From assembly GCA_025602915.1 (NCBI GenBank), contig JAHLJZ010000001.1, positions 496,001 to 560,000 on the forward strand: a stretch of DNA of 64,000 bases, in the 5' to 3' direction. The position numbers and the translations under genes are program-made. This stretch comes from Paraphysoderma sedebokerense (taxonomy: Eukaryota > Blastocladiomycota > Physodermatomycetes > Physodermatales > Physodermataceae). Shown here piece after piece: positions 23,379-35,152 of this stretch (position 1 is its first letter; each line of letters starts with the position of its first letter). The notes under the pieces were generated by a model, which was not told the DNA's origin, did not search any database, and worked only from the letters and a program-made list of their open reading frames with translations.

Positions 23379-26300
23379 TCACGATCTCAGCCTCCAAAGT
23401 ACACATTCGGATTCAGGTACATCGGAATTATCCATAAGCCAAATAACAACCTCTCTTTTAAATTTTCCTATTGCTTTCCTGAGACATTTCGCGCCTTTCG
23501 AACTTATCCTGCAGCCGGTAAAATCAATGTTCTGTAAATTACATTTATCTAAAATACAAACCAATTCTGACACTTCATTGTCAGTTATTGAACTGTGATA
23601 GCGAAGAGATAATCTCGCGAGTGATAAGTTGCCATTAAGATTTTGGAATAAATTAATCCAGGATGAACTGGAAACTAGTGGATGGGCTGCCATCAAAGGG
23701 AAAGTTGAAAATGGCACAGTAGGCGGAATATCGAAAGGGTGATCAGTAGGGGAACATGCTAATGAAGCCGAAGAGGTTAGAACATTGGACTCTGGTTCTG
23801 TTTCAGAAACTCCTAATATGGGGATCATAAAAAGAAAGTGCAGTATTAGTAGAGACGATTGATGATATCAGGTTGGAATGCAGTTACAAACCATCTAGAT
23901 GCAGTTCTTTCAATTTTCCAAAACCAGCTTTCAGATTTGCAGACAACAGTGCAATTGTCTTATCGTTGAAATAGTTCATACTTAAATTGAGCACCTCGAG
24001 ATGTAAGTCACGAGTGAATTCACTCAGGACTTCCAGGAAATAATTGATTTGTCGCGGCAGCAGTTTGTTTCTTTTCAAATTCAAGTTTCGGATGTTAAAA
24101 ACGCGATTTTCGTTGGCCATTGAATGCATGCAATGTTTTAATCCTGTAGTGAAATTATCCAAATGAACACCTAGATTGATCCCTTCCATATCAATATCTT
24201 CCAAAACCCGATTTGCGAGTACAGAATCGAGCAGTTGCTTAAGGCCAAATGCAGGCAATGCATTATGACCGATTTTCAATACTTTGATCGACTTTGAATA
24301 CAAAACGAGGCTTGAGAGAGCTTTACTGGGATTGGCCGCGGTGACAAAGGAACAGGGTTGATTATCGCCAGTTGGTTTATAGTTTTCGGGTTGATTCAAA
24401 TCGAAATTTTCGGCAATATTGTTGGACAAATCTAAACATGCAATAGTTATATTCTCTGTCAATATTTGACAGGCATAGCTAAATAAAAGTGGGTCGTTAA
24501 TTGAATTCGACAGCGTTAAGGAGGACAGCGTGCATTGTTGTCGCTTCAAAAAGGATGACAAATGAGTCAGATCTGACGTTGTCAATTTAGTATTAGTGAA
24601 GCTCAGACTGGTCAACACAGAAGAAGTTGATGTTGCAAAAAAGGCTAAAGACGGATTAATAGAATATCGATTATTAGAATTCTCTTGGCATGGTGATGGA
24701 GAGATGGCATTGAACGAAACAGTTGTCGATCGAAATTTCAAACACAGTGGCGATACGGACGATGCAGACAATGGAGCAGGAGGAGGTTGCGTAGGCAAGG
24801 TATAAGGAAGATGATTTGGAAAAACTTTTGACAGGGGTTGAGAGTTCGTGTTGTTTTCGGGGAGACCATTTAAGCAATTACGCTGTGTCGGGACTTCGGC
24901 AGCTGTTGGAAGTGCAGAACGCACCATGAGGTGCACGGGTTTATCATACTTCAGGCGCAATTTCTGGATCGAAATGTTAGATGATGACAACCCTACTTGG
25001 ACTATAGGTAACTTACCGTTGTTAAAGGACTCTTAACGATGTCATCGTTTGGGCAGTAAAATTGTGGAGCGCATGTGTCGTTTAACTCGCTATCCATCAG
25101 TCCGTGAACCAAAATCTGGACAAAAATGCTTCCCAAACGACATCCCTCAAACTCTATCATCATTTCCGTCTTTCCGACTCTATTACGTTTACGTTCCAAA
25201 TACGCGTTCAGTAGGTACCATGCTTCGCAATTCATGTCAAATGAAATATCAATCGCTCGTAAATCTAAATTTTCTAAAATCTTTTGCATCATGTTAATAT
25301 CATATAAACAGATACTCTCAATATTATTCTGTTCTAATTCCAACAAATCCACAAGATCGTGGAACTTGTTATCGTTTTCATCGTTACTAAAGCTCTCCCT
25401 CAAATAATGTTCGATAGTTAGACGCCGAATAGTCCTGGCTGTAATGGTTTTAGTCTGATGTAAGAGTATTGATGTTATTCGGCAAATTCTCTCCCGATAT
25501 TTCAATTTCGAGACAAAGGACTGAAAATGTAGCCTGAAATATGCAGAGAAATCAATTGGCTTTCGATTCTTCGTAATATCAGAATTCGAATTGTATAGCG
25601 GCTGACTTAATATATGCTCAGCAAAACAAAGTTCAGCGATGTCCAGCCGATTTAGTATATTGCGAATCAAAGGTATCGGTGTATCGCCGAAATCTGATAA
25701 TTCTGATAGCAGAATAATCAGCCAAAGATTCATAAATGAAGCGGATATCATAAAACTTTACCTTTGAAATTGGCGGCAATGGCATCAGCACAAATTTCGA
25801 CTAATCCCGGTAAATCCAAATACAGAGCCGCGTTCATCAATTCCAGTGTGGTGGCCAGCCGAGGCTTGAAATGCTTTATGGTATTTTTCAGTTCTTTTGA
25901 ATCCTTGTAATAATTCCAGACCAAATACAGGAAGACTTGATCCATTAAAATTGGAGGAATCGTCGGAAAATCGATTACACCTGTTTTACCTTCCTTGAAC
26001 TCGGCTGAAAAAGATATAAATCCATATCAGCATAATCCTGGATCCGTATGCAGTAAAGGACCTCACCTGATGATGATGCAATATGGCGAATTGTTCCGCT
26101 GTAAAAAACAATTTCAGCAGGTAGTTTCCTTCGAAATACTAACTCACCGTTTCTTGTGGCATTTTCTGGATTATCCGTCGAACAAGTAATCTCTATTAAT
26201 GCATCTTTCGGATATGAACGCAATGGTGGGATCTCCGCTTTCGACAGTCTATGTGCTTTCGAGGGAAGTATCCCATCAATACATTCACTATTAGTGGCGA

Positions 26301-27119
26301 TATGATGTACAACATTAGATGATAAGGTTTTTAGTGTTTGCCTAGGATGAGGATCAAAGTAGGAAGACTGAGAAGTAGCAGATGTGAAGGGGGAGGACAG
26401 AGGTATGAGAGGCTTCGATGAGAAATCGGGGAATGTAAATAAAGTGGACGGTTTTGAGTGGGGCGAATCTGAAGGAAAATTAACACGAAAATCCACACTT
26501 TGTGGTTGATTTTCTTTGATAGACAAAATCAGGTATTGAGGCAATCATTAGTCAAATATTGTTAACCGCACATTCTTAGCAAGGACTTGGTACCATTCTT
26601 CATATTGCAGGTATCTCCAATTGTCACTCCCGCTCTACTGAGTTTTGTCGGCAGGTTAACTTGATTCTTCGTATCTTGCACCGCATTTGCACCTGACTGA
26701 AACCTGTTTGTGGATCCAGCTTGTTTATACGTCCTGATTATTTCCTTTTCTCTTTTGAAGCTACTGATCCAATGTAGTTTTCTGTGATTATAGCCATGTT
26801 GATTGCCCACAAAACTAGTTGCTGTTTCTAATTCAGGTGCCGGCATAACCTGATTTGACACTGTGCTTCTTTCAAATCTTCCAGATTGCGAGATAAGTAG
26901 CCTGGGTAGCAGCGCTCCATTGGAAACAGAGCTTCGCACTGAATGGGCTGATTTTAATTGCCGAAATTTCGATGGTTTCGAGTTTGTCTGTGTATTATGG
27001 AAGTTGAGAACGTTGGGTTGAGAAGTTTGAGAAGGGTTGAAAGGGGAAATATATGGATTGGTATTTGTATGAAATCCAGAAATAATGATGCTTGAAGACG
27101 GAAGTGGTAAAGATGTCAT
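23379..27119 (-). CDS. Elongin C-like (BTB/POZ fold) domain plus leucine-rich repeat protein
   Basis: Six exons: 27119-26567, 26513-26067, 26004-25762, 25702-25017, 24963-23892, 23812-23379; 1144 residues. Residues 1 to about 280 are low complexity (Ser, Asn, Thr, Pro). Residues about 286-415 look like Elongin C/Skp1: FYSGTIRHIASSSAEFKEG, VIDFPTIPPILMDQVFLYL, and the family ending TLELMNAALYLDLPGLVE. A Leu/Ile-rich helical region follows, then from about residue 690 repeats of ribonuclease-inhibitor type, for example LSSLTLSNSINDPLL, IACLDLSNNI, NLNLKRNKLLP, VLNLSMNYFNDKTI and NIDFTGCRISSKGAK. Elongin C normally is a 110-residue adaptor of cullin ubiquitin ligases. Having the fold in one chain with LRRs suggests an adaptor and substrate receptor in one protein; that is inference. 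No close named relative is recognised. The gene converges with the RBR ligase gene. Confidence 0.75.
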
Positions 27120-27328
27120 ATCCGGTCTTGAGATGACTTGATGAAAACAGATGAGTTGATAAACGCAGAGTCAAATCGCGAGTTCGCGACTCGATAACAG
27201 ACGTGAAAAATCATAAGAGCAAGAAACATATTTTTCCGTGGTATCTTGTCGTTTATTTTATGGCAGTCCCTTATATTACAATAGTGTTCGTGATTACATC
27301 CTTTCCATTTCGTATTTTCTATTTCATG

Positions 27329-29135
27329 TCAACATTTCCCTTTTCGGACAGACACCAAGTCCCACACGTGTTCGTCCAAATCGACTACAAAAAATCTGTC
27401 TTGATCCTGAAAATGTTGGTAAATCGACGACAATTGCTTTTTGAAACTGAATATGACAACAGTCCAGTTCCGTTTCAACGCTCTTGCTACATTAAGTGAA
27501 AATCCACTACCTGCACAATAGATCAAAAAGTTTTAGGATAATGGCGAACCAAACATATTGAACGATTATAAACTTACCATATTCACTCCAATTCCCATCC
27601 CCCGATACTATACACAAGACCCCACAGGTATAATCCAATAAGCTCTCACTTATTTTACTATGTAAGAGCTCATCGACAAATCTTTCCTTTTTGACTTCTT
27701 TATAAGCAAATACGTCGTCTTTTCCTCCCACCGTTTCCTTCACAATTCTATCTAGCAAGTGAGTTTCATAACCTGCGTTTTTGGCTGGTTGTATACAATC
27801 TTGCATCATTGGTTTCGAAGCGACCAATACCTTTTTCATAACTGGGTATTCTTCGTTGGAAGCAGGTGTTGACGAAATAGTAGTTCGCACACAGGCGTTG
27901 GCTTGCGTTTCAATGAAGGAGAAGAGTTGAGGATAATCGAGTTTAACTAAATGTTTCGGTATTTGATATGAATCAGCCACATAATGCTGTGCGCCAATAA
28001 AAATGTTTGAGTTGTCGATAAAGATATGAATGCCATATTGAAATGTTTCGTCGAACGGAAGTTCAAATGATTCTTCGAAACTAGATGATTGATCGCTTTG
28101 GTCGGTGGCAGAATGATGACGAAAAGACACTGAAGATGACGGAATGCTTGATACTTTTGAAGATGGTGAAGGGATGGGTGAATTGAGTTCCCTGGAAAGA
28201 GCAGCCAAAAGAGTTTCTCGGTTGTTCTTTCTGTTAAGGATTTGAACGGACGACGTGACCCCGTTCACCTTCAGTGAGTTATCGGAATTTGACTTGAAAT
28301 CCGACTTATTTGTTCTCGGCACTGATGCATTCGTTGACCTTTTTGTTGCCCTCGGTGGTGTCTTGGACCCACTTGAATTTAACGACAAACGGAACTGCTG
28401 AAAATCGGAGGGAAGACTGCAACTAACTAAACCATCAAGATAACTCTGTGTGGATTTATAATTCGTTGCTAAACTAGAGGACCCAGATGGCATCGTGGAA
28501 GAAGAAACACTATGATGTCTGGACTGATCGGAATTTAAAGCGTTTGGCCTCTGCCTAGCAGTCTGGTCGTTCGGGACGAGAGGCGATTCTGGGTTAGATG
28601 CAGAACGGGATCTATTTGGCTTTTGGAACCGATTCGAAGTTTCGGAAACAATACATTTCCTCGGTATAGGTATCGGAAGCGTTTTGGTTTGATGTTTGTT
28701 ATCGGACGAAATGTTATGGTCGTTTCGGGCGGAAACCAAATGGCTTTTAGCCTTGGCAGCTGTAGCATCAGAAGATTCATCCGACGACGAGGATAGCGAT
28801 AGCAACGATGACCGTGCAGAGCTTCTAAGTAAATCATCCTCACTTTTATGTCCAGATTTGACCCCTTTTGTCAGTAAAGGTCGAGGATTCCTATTGAAGA
28901 CTGTGCCATCGACTTCGAAACTTCTTCGTCGTCGATTCTTGGATTTTTTCTTCTTTTTTTCATAATCGACTCTGACTTTGTCGGAATCGATGAGCTGAAA
29001 GATAGTATCAAAGTGGCCTAGTGGCGAGGAAGAGACGTCGGATTTAGAACTTGAGCATTCGGATTCATTGGTTGTTTTGAGATGATTGAACACATCGGTG
29101 AAATCACCAAGGCGTGGATAATCGTAATTGGACAT
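27329..29135 (-). CDS. NYN-domain protein (PIN-like nuclease fold) with long disordered N-terminus
   Basis: Exons 29135-27578 and 27510-27329; 579 residues. The first 360 residues are disordered and rich in Ser, Lys and Arg, with a basic stretch KKKKKSKNRRRRSF that could be a nuclear signal. The NYN domain occupies about residues 365-579. It opens with IHIFIDNSNIFIGAQ, whose Asp is the first metal ligand. It continues through KKVLVASKP, HLLDRIVKE and KERFVDELLHSKI, reaches CIVSGDGNWSEYG and ends with ALKRNWTVVIFSFK and FFVVDLDEHVWDLV. NYN proteins are usually RNA-cleaving enzymes. The usual second acidic pair SGDGD reads SGDGN here, so one ligand may be altered. Substrate unknown. It is divergently placed from the ALKBH8-like gene, 237 bp apart. 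Confidence 0.85.
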
Positions 29136-29372
29136 TGTGATTAATTAATTCAGTGAGGCATATAGGAACGTTCATTGTAAGATATAATGTCAAGAGAATG
29201 CGCACAATCCATCCCATTCATCATGATCAGTACCGCAAAATGAAAAAGGGGGAATGTAGATGGAACGATTGGGTTTAAAGGAGAGGAACGGGCGGAAGCG
29301 AAAGATGGCGCACTTTCTTCCTTCTGACTCACTCACAAACGTACATGGATAACTAATTCCCTCGGAGGCATT

Positions 29373-30958
29373 ATGGACGATTTATCATCTCTGCCAATCT
29401 TGGACGATATAGGCTCATCCGTCGAACTCCCACCTCAATCACAACCTCAACTAAGATCCGCTCGACGGGCTGCACGAAAGTACAATCTAAAACGAAAGCA
29501 ACATCAAGAGACAGTATCAAAATATGTCGGATTACCCATTGACGAAACGTTTTCATCTGTTCCGACTAATACGATCTGCTTGTTGAATGTGGGGAGCTGT
29601 GGAATTACAGACATTCCTGTTGAAGTTATAGAATCAATATTTCAAGGATCACAGGGATTCGAAAGAGTAGAGATGAGGATCGGGAGGGTAATTATATCTT
29701 CATATTATTGCGGCTTCAAGCTATTCATTCTACTACAATTATTTACAACAAAACATGTTAAGAAACCGATCTCTTCATAATTCGTTGGATATTCCTGGCA
29801 CCACCGCTTTAAAAAAGTAAAAGCAACTGACGATTGACATTGCTTTAAAAATTTTCTTTGAATTATCTCATTAGCCATTCAGTTACGTAATATTTACAAA
29901 TCATATTCAGGCCGAACAAGCATTCAATCGATATGACCTCCAACCTTGCCCCAAATTAAATGATCGAGTTCTCCTCCTGGAATATGTAGATTACTCCAAC
30001 ACATTACGGTATTCGTCCATTTTCAGGCCATGCGATTTCTTTCTTACTTTTAGACTCTTTGCATATTGATTCAGTCAATATCGTATCGTACTAATACTCC
30101 AATTCATCGATTGCATGTTTTGACTAATTATTCAGCGATACAATCAATATCAAAGTGACCAAAAACATACCAGACTCGATCGGAATAGTACCAGGATTAT
30201 CATACTTTGACGATGTTCTTTCAGATGAAGAAGAATTATCTTTAATATCATACATAAAAAGTATAAATAACTGGGACCATGTTCAAGACCGATTTGTGGT
30301 GAGTTACTGCTCCTTCCAATTATTCCCCAGCTACGCTTGAAATCCCTATACCTGACTGACCAATCCCCTCAACCTTTAATTCTCCTTCTATTGGTTTATC
30401 TTACAACAGAAACACTACGGCTACAACTACGACTACACCCATTTCACCGTCTCATCTATTCTCGCGGACCGTATTCCAACCCACCTAACAAACATATTAT
30501 TCCCTAAATTTTCCTCATTATTTCCTAACCTACCGTTACCAAATCAATGTACCGTTTCTGTTTACCCACTTGGAACTGGAATTCCTCCTCACAGTGATAT
30601 TCGGTATCCTTTTGGTCCCATTGTTTGGGCCGTTTCATTGCAAAGTGGAACCATGATGGAGTTTTTAAAAAGGGGTGTAAAAAAGGGTACCAATCAAAAC
30701 AATGAAAATGATTGCGAAGGATTAGATGTGAATAGTGTGATTGACAAATCCGAGAATGAAGAACGGGAAGAAAAACAGAGGAGAAGTGACTTGATTACAC
30801 AGGTTTATTTAAAACGTAAAAGTTTGTTGTTGTTACAAAATGAAGCTAGATATGATTGGGAACATTCTATTCGTGCTAGAAAAACTGATTTGGTAGATGG
30901 TAGAGTCATTCATCGCGGTGAAAGAATTTCGTTAACGTTTAGGGCCGTCACGTATTAA
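29373..30958 (+). CDS. ALKBH8-like RRM plus AlkB Fe(II)/2-oxoglutarate dioxygenase
   Basis: Exons 29373-29687, 29875-30008, 30136-30298 and 30410-30958; 386 residues. Animal and plant ALKBH8 proteins hydroxylate wobble uridine derivatives in tRNA anticodons. Here a basic N-terminal helix (RSARRAARKYNLKRKQ) precedes an RRM-like fold (about 70-150; NTICLLNVGS, PFSYVIFTNHIQAEQA). Then comes the AlkB core, with the substrate-loop block HYGYNYDY and the iron ligands His265 and Asp267 in PPHSDIR. The distal His is probably His356 in the YDWEHSIRAR block, and RISLTFR carries the arginines that bind 2-oxoglutarate. The order matches ALKBH8, but no methyltransferase domain follows; the gene ends directly after the oxygenase. 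An insertion rich in Glu, Asn and Lys sits near residues 290-330. Confidence 0.85.
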
Positions 30959-31633
30959 TTTTGGTTTACGATTATGATTGTTAACGGTAGATATGTAAAT
31001 TTAAAATGTTTAATGTATTAGTGCTGCATTAGCGATTATGTGAGTTTAGTTTGACACGGCGGAGCAGCTTTTGATATGGTTGCAGATGCACACAGTTCAA
31101 ATAATTTCCACGTCGAATAATCATCCTCACCACCTCCCACCACAAAAACCACACTTTGGATTCATTCTCTGCCAAATTCGACACTACACGACAATCAGAG
31201 TCGTACCGACTACAAATGCCTTTCGGCGGCCATATTTTTCCATTCTAAATTCTGTTTTTTTCCTCAAAGTTTATCTTCTACGCACCGGCAATCACACTAT
31301 ATCATTTGCACCCCATTAAACAAACAAGTAGAATTTACAGACCAAACCCAGTCCACTCGACTTCTTGTCACCAGCTAACCAACCCATAAGTAGACGAAAA
31401 TCAACAGAAAACTATGGAATAGATGAAGGGCAAAGTACATTACAAAGAAAATAAAATGACGTAACAAACAGGACGTATTTAATACAAGTGGTTGAAATTT
31501 AGCGATTGTGAGATGATAAACCGACGAGTTAAAGGAGTGGCGACGTCTAGACGTATATATTCACCGAGTAGATGTGATGGACTGATGAGCAGTGGATGCA
31601 CCATCGGATTCAAAATGACCAGCTCTAAAGTAT
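30959..31633. other. Convergent intergenic region, no gene seen
   Basis: This 675-bp AT-rich stretch lies between the stop codons of the ALKBH8-like gene and the RBM26/27-like gene and presumably holds both 3' ends. An 82-codon frame at 31071-31319 has no features of a gene. Confidence 0.4.
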
Positions 31634-34600
31634 TTATCGTCTCCATCCCTTTTCTTCTTCATCCTCTTCTTCATCGTCTTCGGATTTATATCCAACTCTT
31701 CCGACAGAAGCGTCGACAGTTGTCCCATCTTGTGACGTCGGAGCTGATCCAGATTCTGTAGGCGCCACTTGTTCCGACTGCGAAGGAGTGGGAGCATTAT
31801 GCCAGAAAAGTTTGATACCGGATAACTCCGCTATGGAGGAAGCACCCATGACAGCCTACATTGAGATTACAATATCGTAAGCCTACAAGGATAAGGCTAT
31901 ATATAAGAGACAGAAGAAATATACCTTCTCTGCTTCGGCACGAGTTTTGAACTGCACAATGACTGACGAGTCATCAACAGGTGTCACTGACTCGATTTCA
32001 CCGAAGGTCTAAACATCCAAAAAGACATAAGCAACAGTCAGCATCCATCCTCACCATTGCTGTGGACCCCAAAGACTATAGTCAACGCAACAAACCTTGA
32101 AATGCGTCTCCACGGTACTTTTATTTTCCGCGGTTAAGCTCTTAATCATGATCTTTGTCGTACGATTGTCAACGTTGTATTTGCCTTTATAACCACCTCT
32201 TCCACCACCACGACCTCCACGGTAGGATGAATATCCACCTCTCCCGCCTCGAGTTGATGCGGTGACTTGATTCGGATCAATACCCAAAGCGGCAGCCTAC
32301 ATTCAGAAGTCCAACAATCATGTAAGGTAAAGCGGGAGGGAACAGAAATCAACCACAAAGCAAATAATACCTCGGATCTTAACTTTTCCATAGTCTCTTT
32401 TAATGCATCTGAACCTCCAGACGTATTTATCTGACTGATCATATCTAATTCCCTGTCTAACCTTTCCTTTTCCTTTTCCTCGGCGGCTTGTTTCGCAATT
32501 GTGGATTTGGGGGCTCCGACGGAAGCAACAGCAGCGGTCGCGGCTTTCATACCAGCAGTCAGATCTTTAACGGTTGCATCAATGGCTTTTAATCTCGTCA
32601 TTATCAGTTTCTTCTCCGCCGCATCCTTCGTAGATTCCAATTTTGCCATAAGACTTTTCTGAGATTCTAGATGCTTTTCTACTAATTCTCTCTTCTGCTT
32701 TTGAATATCTAAAAGTTTTGATATTTGTTCGTCTTTTCGCTTCTTCGCTTCAATTTTAGCGGCTACTTCTTCTTCAATCTGTTGTTGGCGCTGCTCAGGT
32801 GTGATTTGAGAAATAGTTGAAGGGCCCTGATGCGTAGTTTCAAATGGGGGTCGGGTGGGAGGGGAAACATGAGACGAGGATGGAATGTGGCGAGGGACCG
32901 GGCTGGCACCATGTTTATCGGGATTATGATAGTATACTTTGACAAATCGGTTACCAAAAATAACATCTGGACAGTCATATGCGGCTGCGGCTTCTTCAAC
33001 CGTACCGAACGCTACAATAGCTTGTTGATACTGAGGATTAAGTTTGATATTGACTATGTTGCCGAATTTTTGAAAGAAATCGTTCACAGACGGAATATTG
33101 CATTTCTCTGCTGGTATCTTTTCAACCACTAAACTCTTTGACACGGGTTGATTGTGAGGTCTAACGGCACCTCTGCCTCGACCATGAAAGTGTTGTGGTG
33201 GACGGCCAGCTCCTACGCCAGGTGGACCACCCATGATGGGACCTCCACGGCCCATTGAGGGAGGGCCCGGCGGTGGCATGAATCGACCTCCTTCCGGATT
33301 TGGGGTTAAACCAATTATTGTCTCCTGTCCACCCATCATGGGCGGCCGCTGCATCATTGGACGGTGACCCATCGGGGGTCGCATGAAACCATGAGGCAAA
33401 GGTCGTCCAGGAGGACGCATCATGCCAGGCGGCATCATGTACGGCGGTCTCTGCATGTCTTCAACTATAATGGGATTTGCGTGGATATACATACAGCTGT
33501 CGCCGCGTCGACAATACCCTTTTTCTGCAAGAGACAACAAGGTTGTTAGGGCGGAGAGTGAGCAGAGAACCTACTTTTGACTGAAAACCTACCATCGAAA
33601 TCTCGACATCTGCCCTTCTTCTTTGGCATGCCGCCATAGGGATGTCCTGGCAAAGGTCGTCCGTTAAATCGGTCATTTCTGGGAAGCGAGTCACGAAGGT
33701 CTCGCCTTCCGCCATTTTCAAAGTCTCTGTGACCCGGCCTCCTCTGTTGGCCTTGTCTCCTTCCGTTTGACTCTGAAGCACCGAGTATTCCGTCTGATCT
33801 ATCCGACGGACCACTCGACAATGTTGGAATATTATGCGTGACGGCAATATCAGCACCATTAGATGGAGCGGGCTGTGCCTGAGTGGGCTCTTGTTGGTGC
33901 CGTTTGGACGATCTTTCGTCTTCGATGTCGTCCGATTCTCTTTGACGTCTGCGGTTTTCTGACTGCTGGGAAACTAGGTTAGATGCTGTCTGTTGGGTGG
34001 ATTGTTGGACGGGTTTCCGCTGCGGTGACTTTGGAGGAGCAGCAGGTCGAGGGGGTTGTGATTTAGAGAGATATGATTTACTGTTTATAGCGGTGAAGAG
34101 ATGAGAAATGAAGTCGCTTGTCGCTATATAGATTCATGACAAAACACACGGAAGGGTCCAGTTAAATTCACGAGCGAAAGTTGACCGATCAAATTAAACA
34201 AGGATGCAATAGAGCCCAAACAAGTAAAGCGTTGAACTGTAGAAGATTACAGAGTGCGCCTTTTACAGCTTGTTTTCATACAAACCTTTTCCCAAAAAAT
34301 CATTTAGCTCATTTATGCAAAAAGTCTTTAGTTCATTCTGTGGTTTATCATGCTTGAGCAACGCAATAATATAATCGGCTAGGACTTGCGGATCCGCTTC
34401 GCATTCGTCACTAATATCAACAAGCAGAACATTGCACAGTCAATAATTGTATTCATTCAATGGCAGAGCTCTTCCTGATCAGCATGATTAAGGCAAACGC
34501 TAATGATGTGGGTGCCACAACAAAGGTATCACGAAGTACAGGTACATCTTGAATCCAAACCCAAACAAGAGCTAAGTAAGCGAAATAAGAGTAGAAACAG

Positions 34601-34664
34601 ATTTATACATTGTAGATAGTCTCTTGATGATGTAGTCTTTTAGTTCTGGAGATTCTTCAATCAT
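31634..34664 (-). CDS. RBM26/RBM27-like RNA-binding protein (PWI-like, CCCH zinc finger, two RRMs)
   Basis: Exons 34664-34609, 34410-34286, 34123-33593, 33524-32371, 32296-32096, 32008-31925 and 31855-31634; 790 residues. In animals RBM26/27 act with the PAXT complex and the nuclear exosome in polyadenylated RNA decay. The N-terminus shows the PWI-like fold (ECEADPQVLADYIIALLKHD, then ELKTFCINELNDFL). The CCCH finger is CRDFDEKGYCRRGDSCMYIH. A Met/Pro/Gly-rich linker follows, then RRM1 (KSLVVEKIPAEKC, QQAIVAFGTVEEAAAAY, FVKVYYHNPD), a long Lys/Glu coiled coil, an RGG-type region (RGGRGGYSSYRGGRGGG), RRM2 and an acidic tail ending GWRR, close to the vertebrate RSWRR end. Splice phases agree throughout. 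It shares an upstream region with the NIPA gene. Confidence 0.93.
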
Positions 34665-35152
34665 TGGAGGTAGCAGGGAGGTTCGATTGACAACAATAGG
34701 GAGGATGAGGTGGCGTGTTTGCGAGTTGTAGCAAGCGAAGGTGAGGGGAGTGGGATGTTGTCAGAGGACAGGGAGAATGGCTGGGCGGGATCGAGGGTGG
34801 CTATGAAGAGTGTAGAAGGAAGGATGGATGGATACAGATGGATGGATATAGATGGATATGGATGTATGGATGGATATGGATGGATGGATGGATAGTGTGC
34901 TGTGTACAGAGAGGGAACAGTCACAGTGTCACGCGGTGGCTTCCATTCCTTCGATTCTTGCGCTTCCTGTGCGCACCACTTCCAACTCGACTCCATCTCC
35001 AATTCCACTTTTATCTCCACCCCCACCTCTGTGCTCCTCTCGGCCGCAACTCCCCCTTCCTCCCCTCTGCACACCCTCTCTCCCTCCCTCCCTCCTCCAC
35101 ACTCCACATCCCTCCACACACACACACACTCTCTCTCACTCACACTCCAGCA
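34665..35152. promoter_or_regulatory. Divergent promoter of RBM26/27-like and NIPA genes, with simple repeats
   Basis: This 488-bp region contains an imperfect GGAT/GGATA tandem tract (about 34821-34894) and a CT/CA-rich tract immediately before the NIPA start (about 35080-35147). The long open frames across it on both strands are low-complexity shadows of these repeats. Confidence 0.6.
34821..34894. repeat. GGAT/GGATA simple tandem repeat
   Basis: About 74 bp of imperfect ATGGATGGATA-type units inside the divergent promoter of the RBM26/27-like and NIPA genes. A shorter stretch of the same unit occurs near 42544-42561. Confidence 0.9.

Noticed and set aside
30605-30614. GTATCCTTTT, a perfect U12-type GT-AG donor motif
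   Set aside because: It lies within the ALKBH8-like coding exon and encodes residues of the conserved iron-ligand region (DIRYPFG), with uninterrupted reading on both sides, so it is not a splice site.
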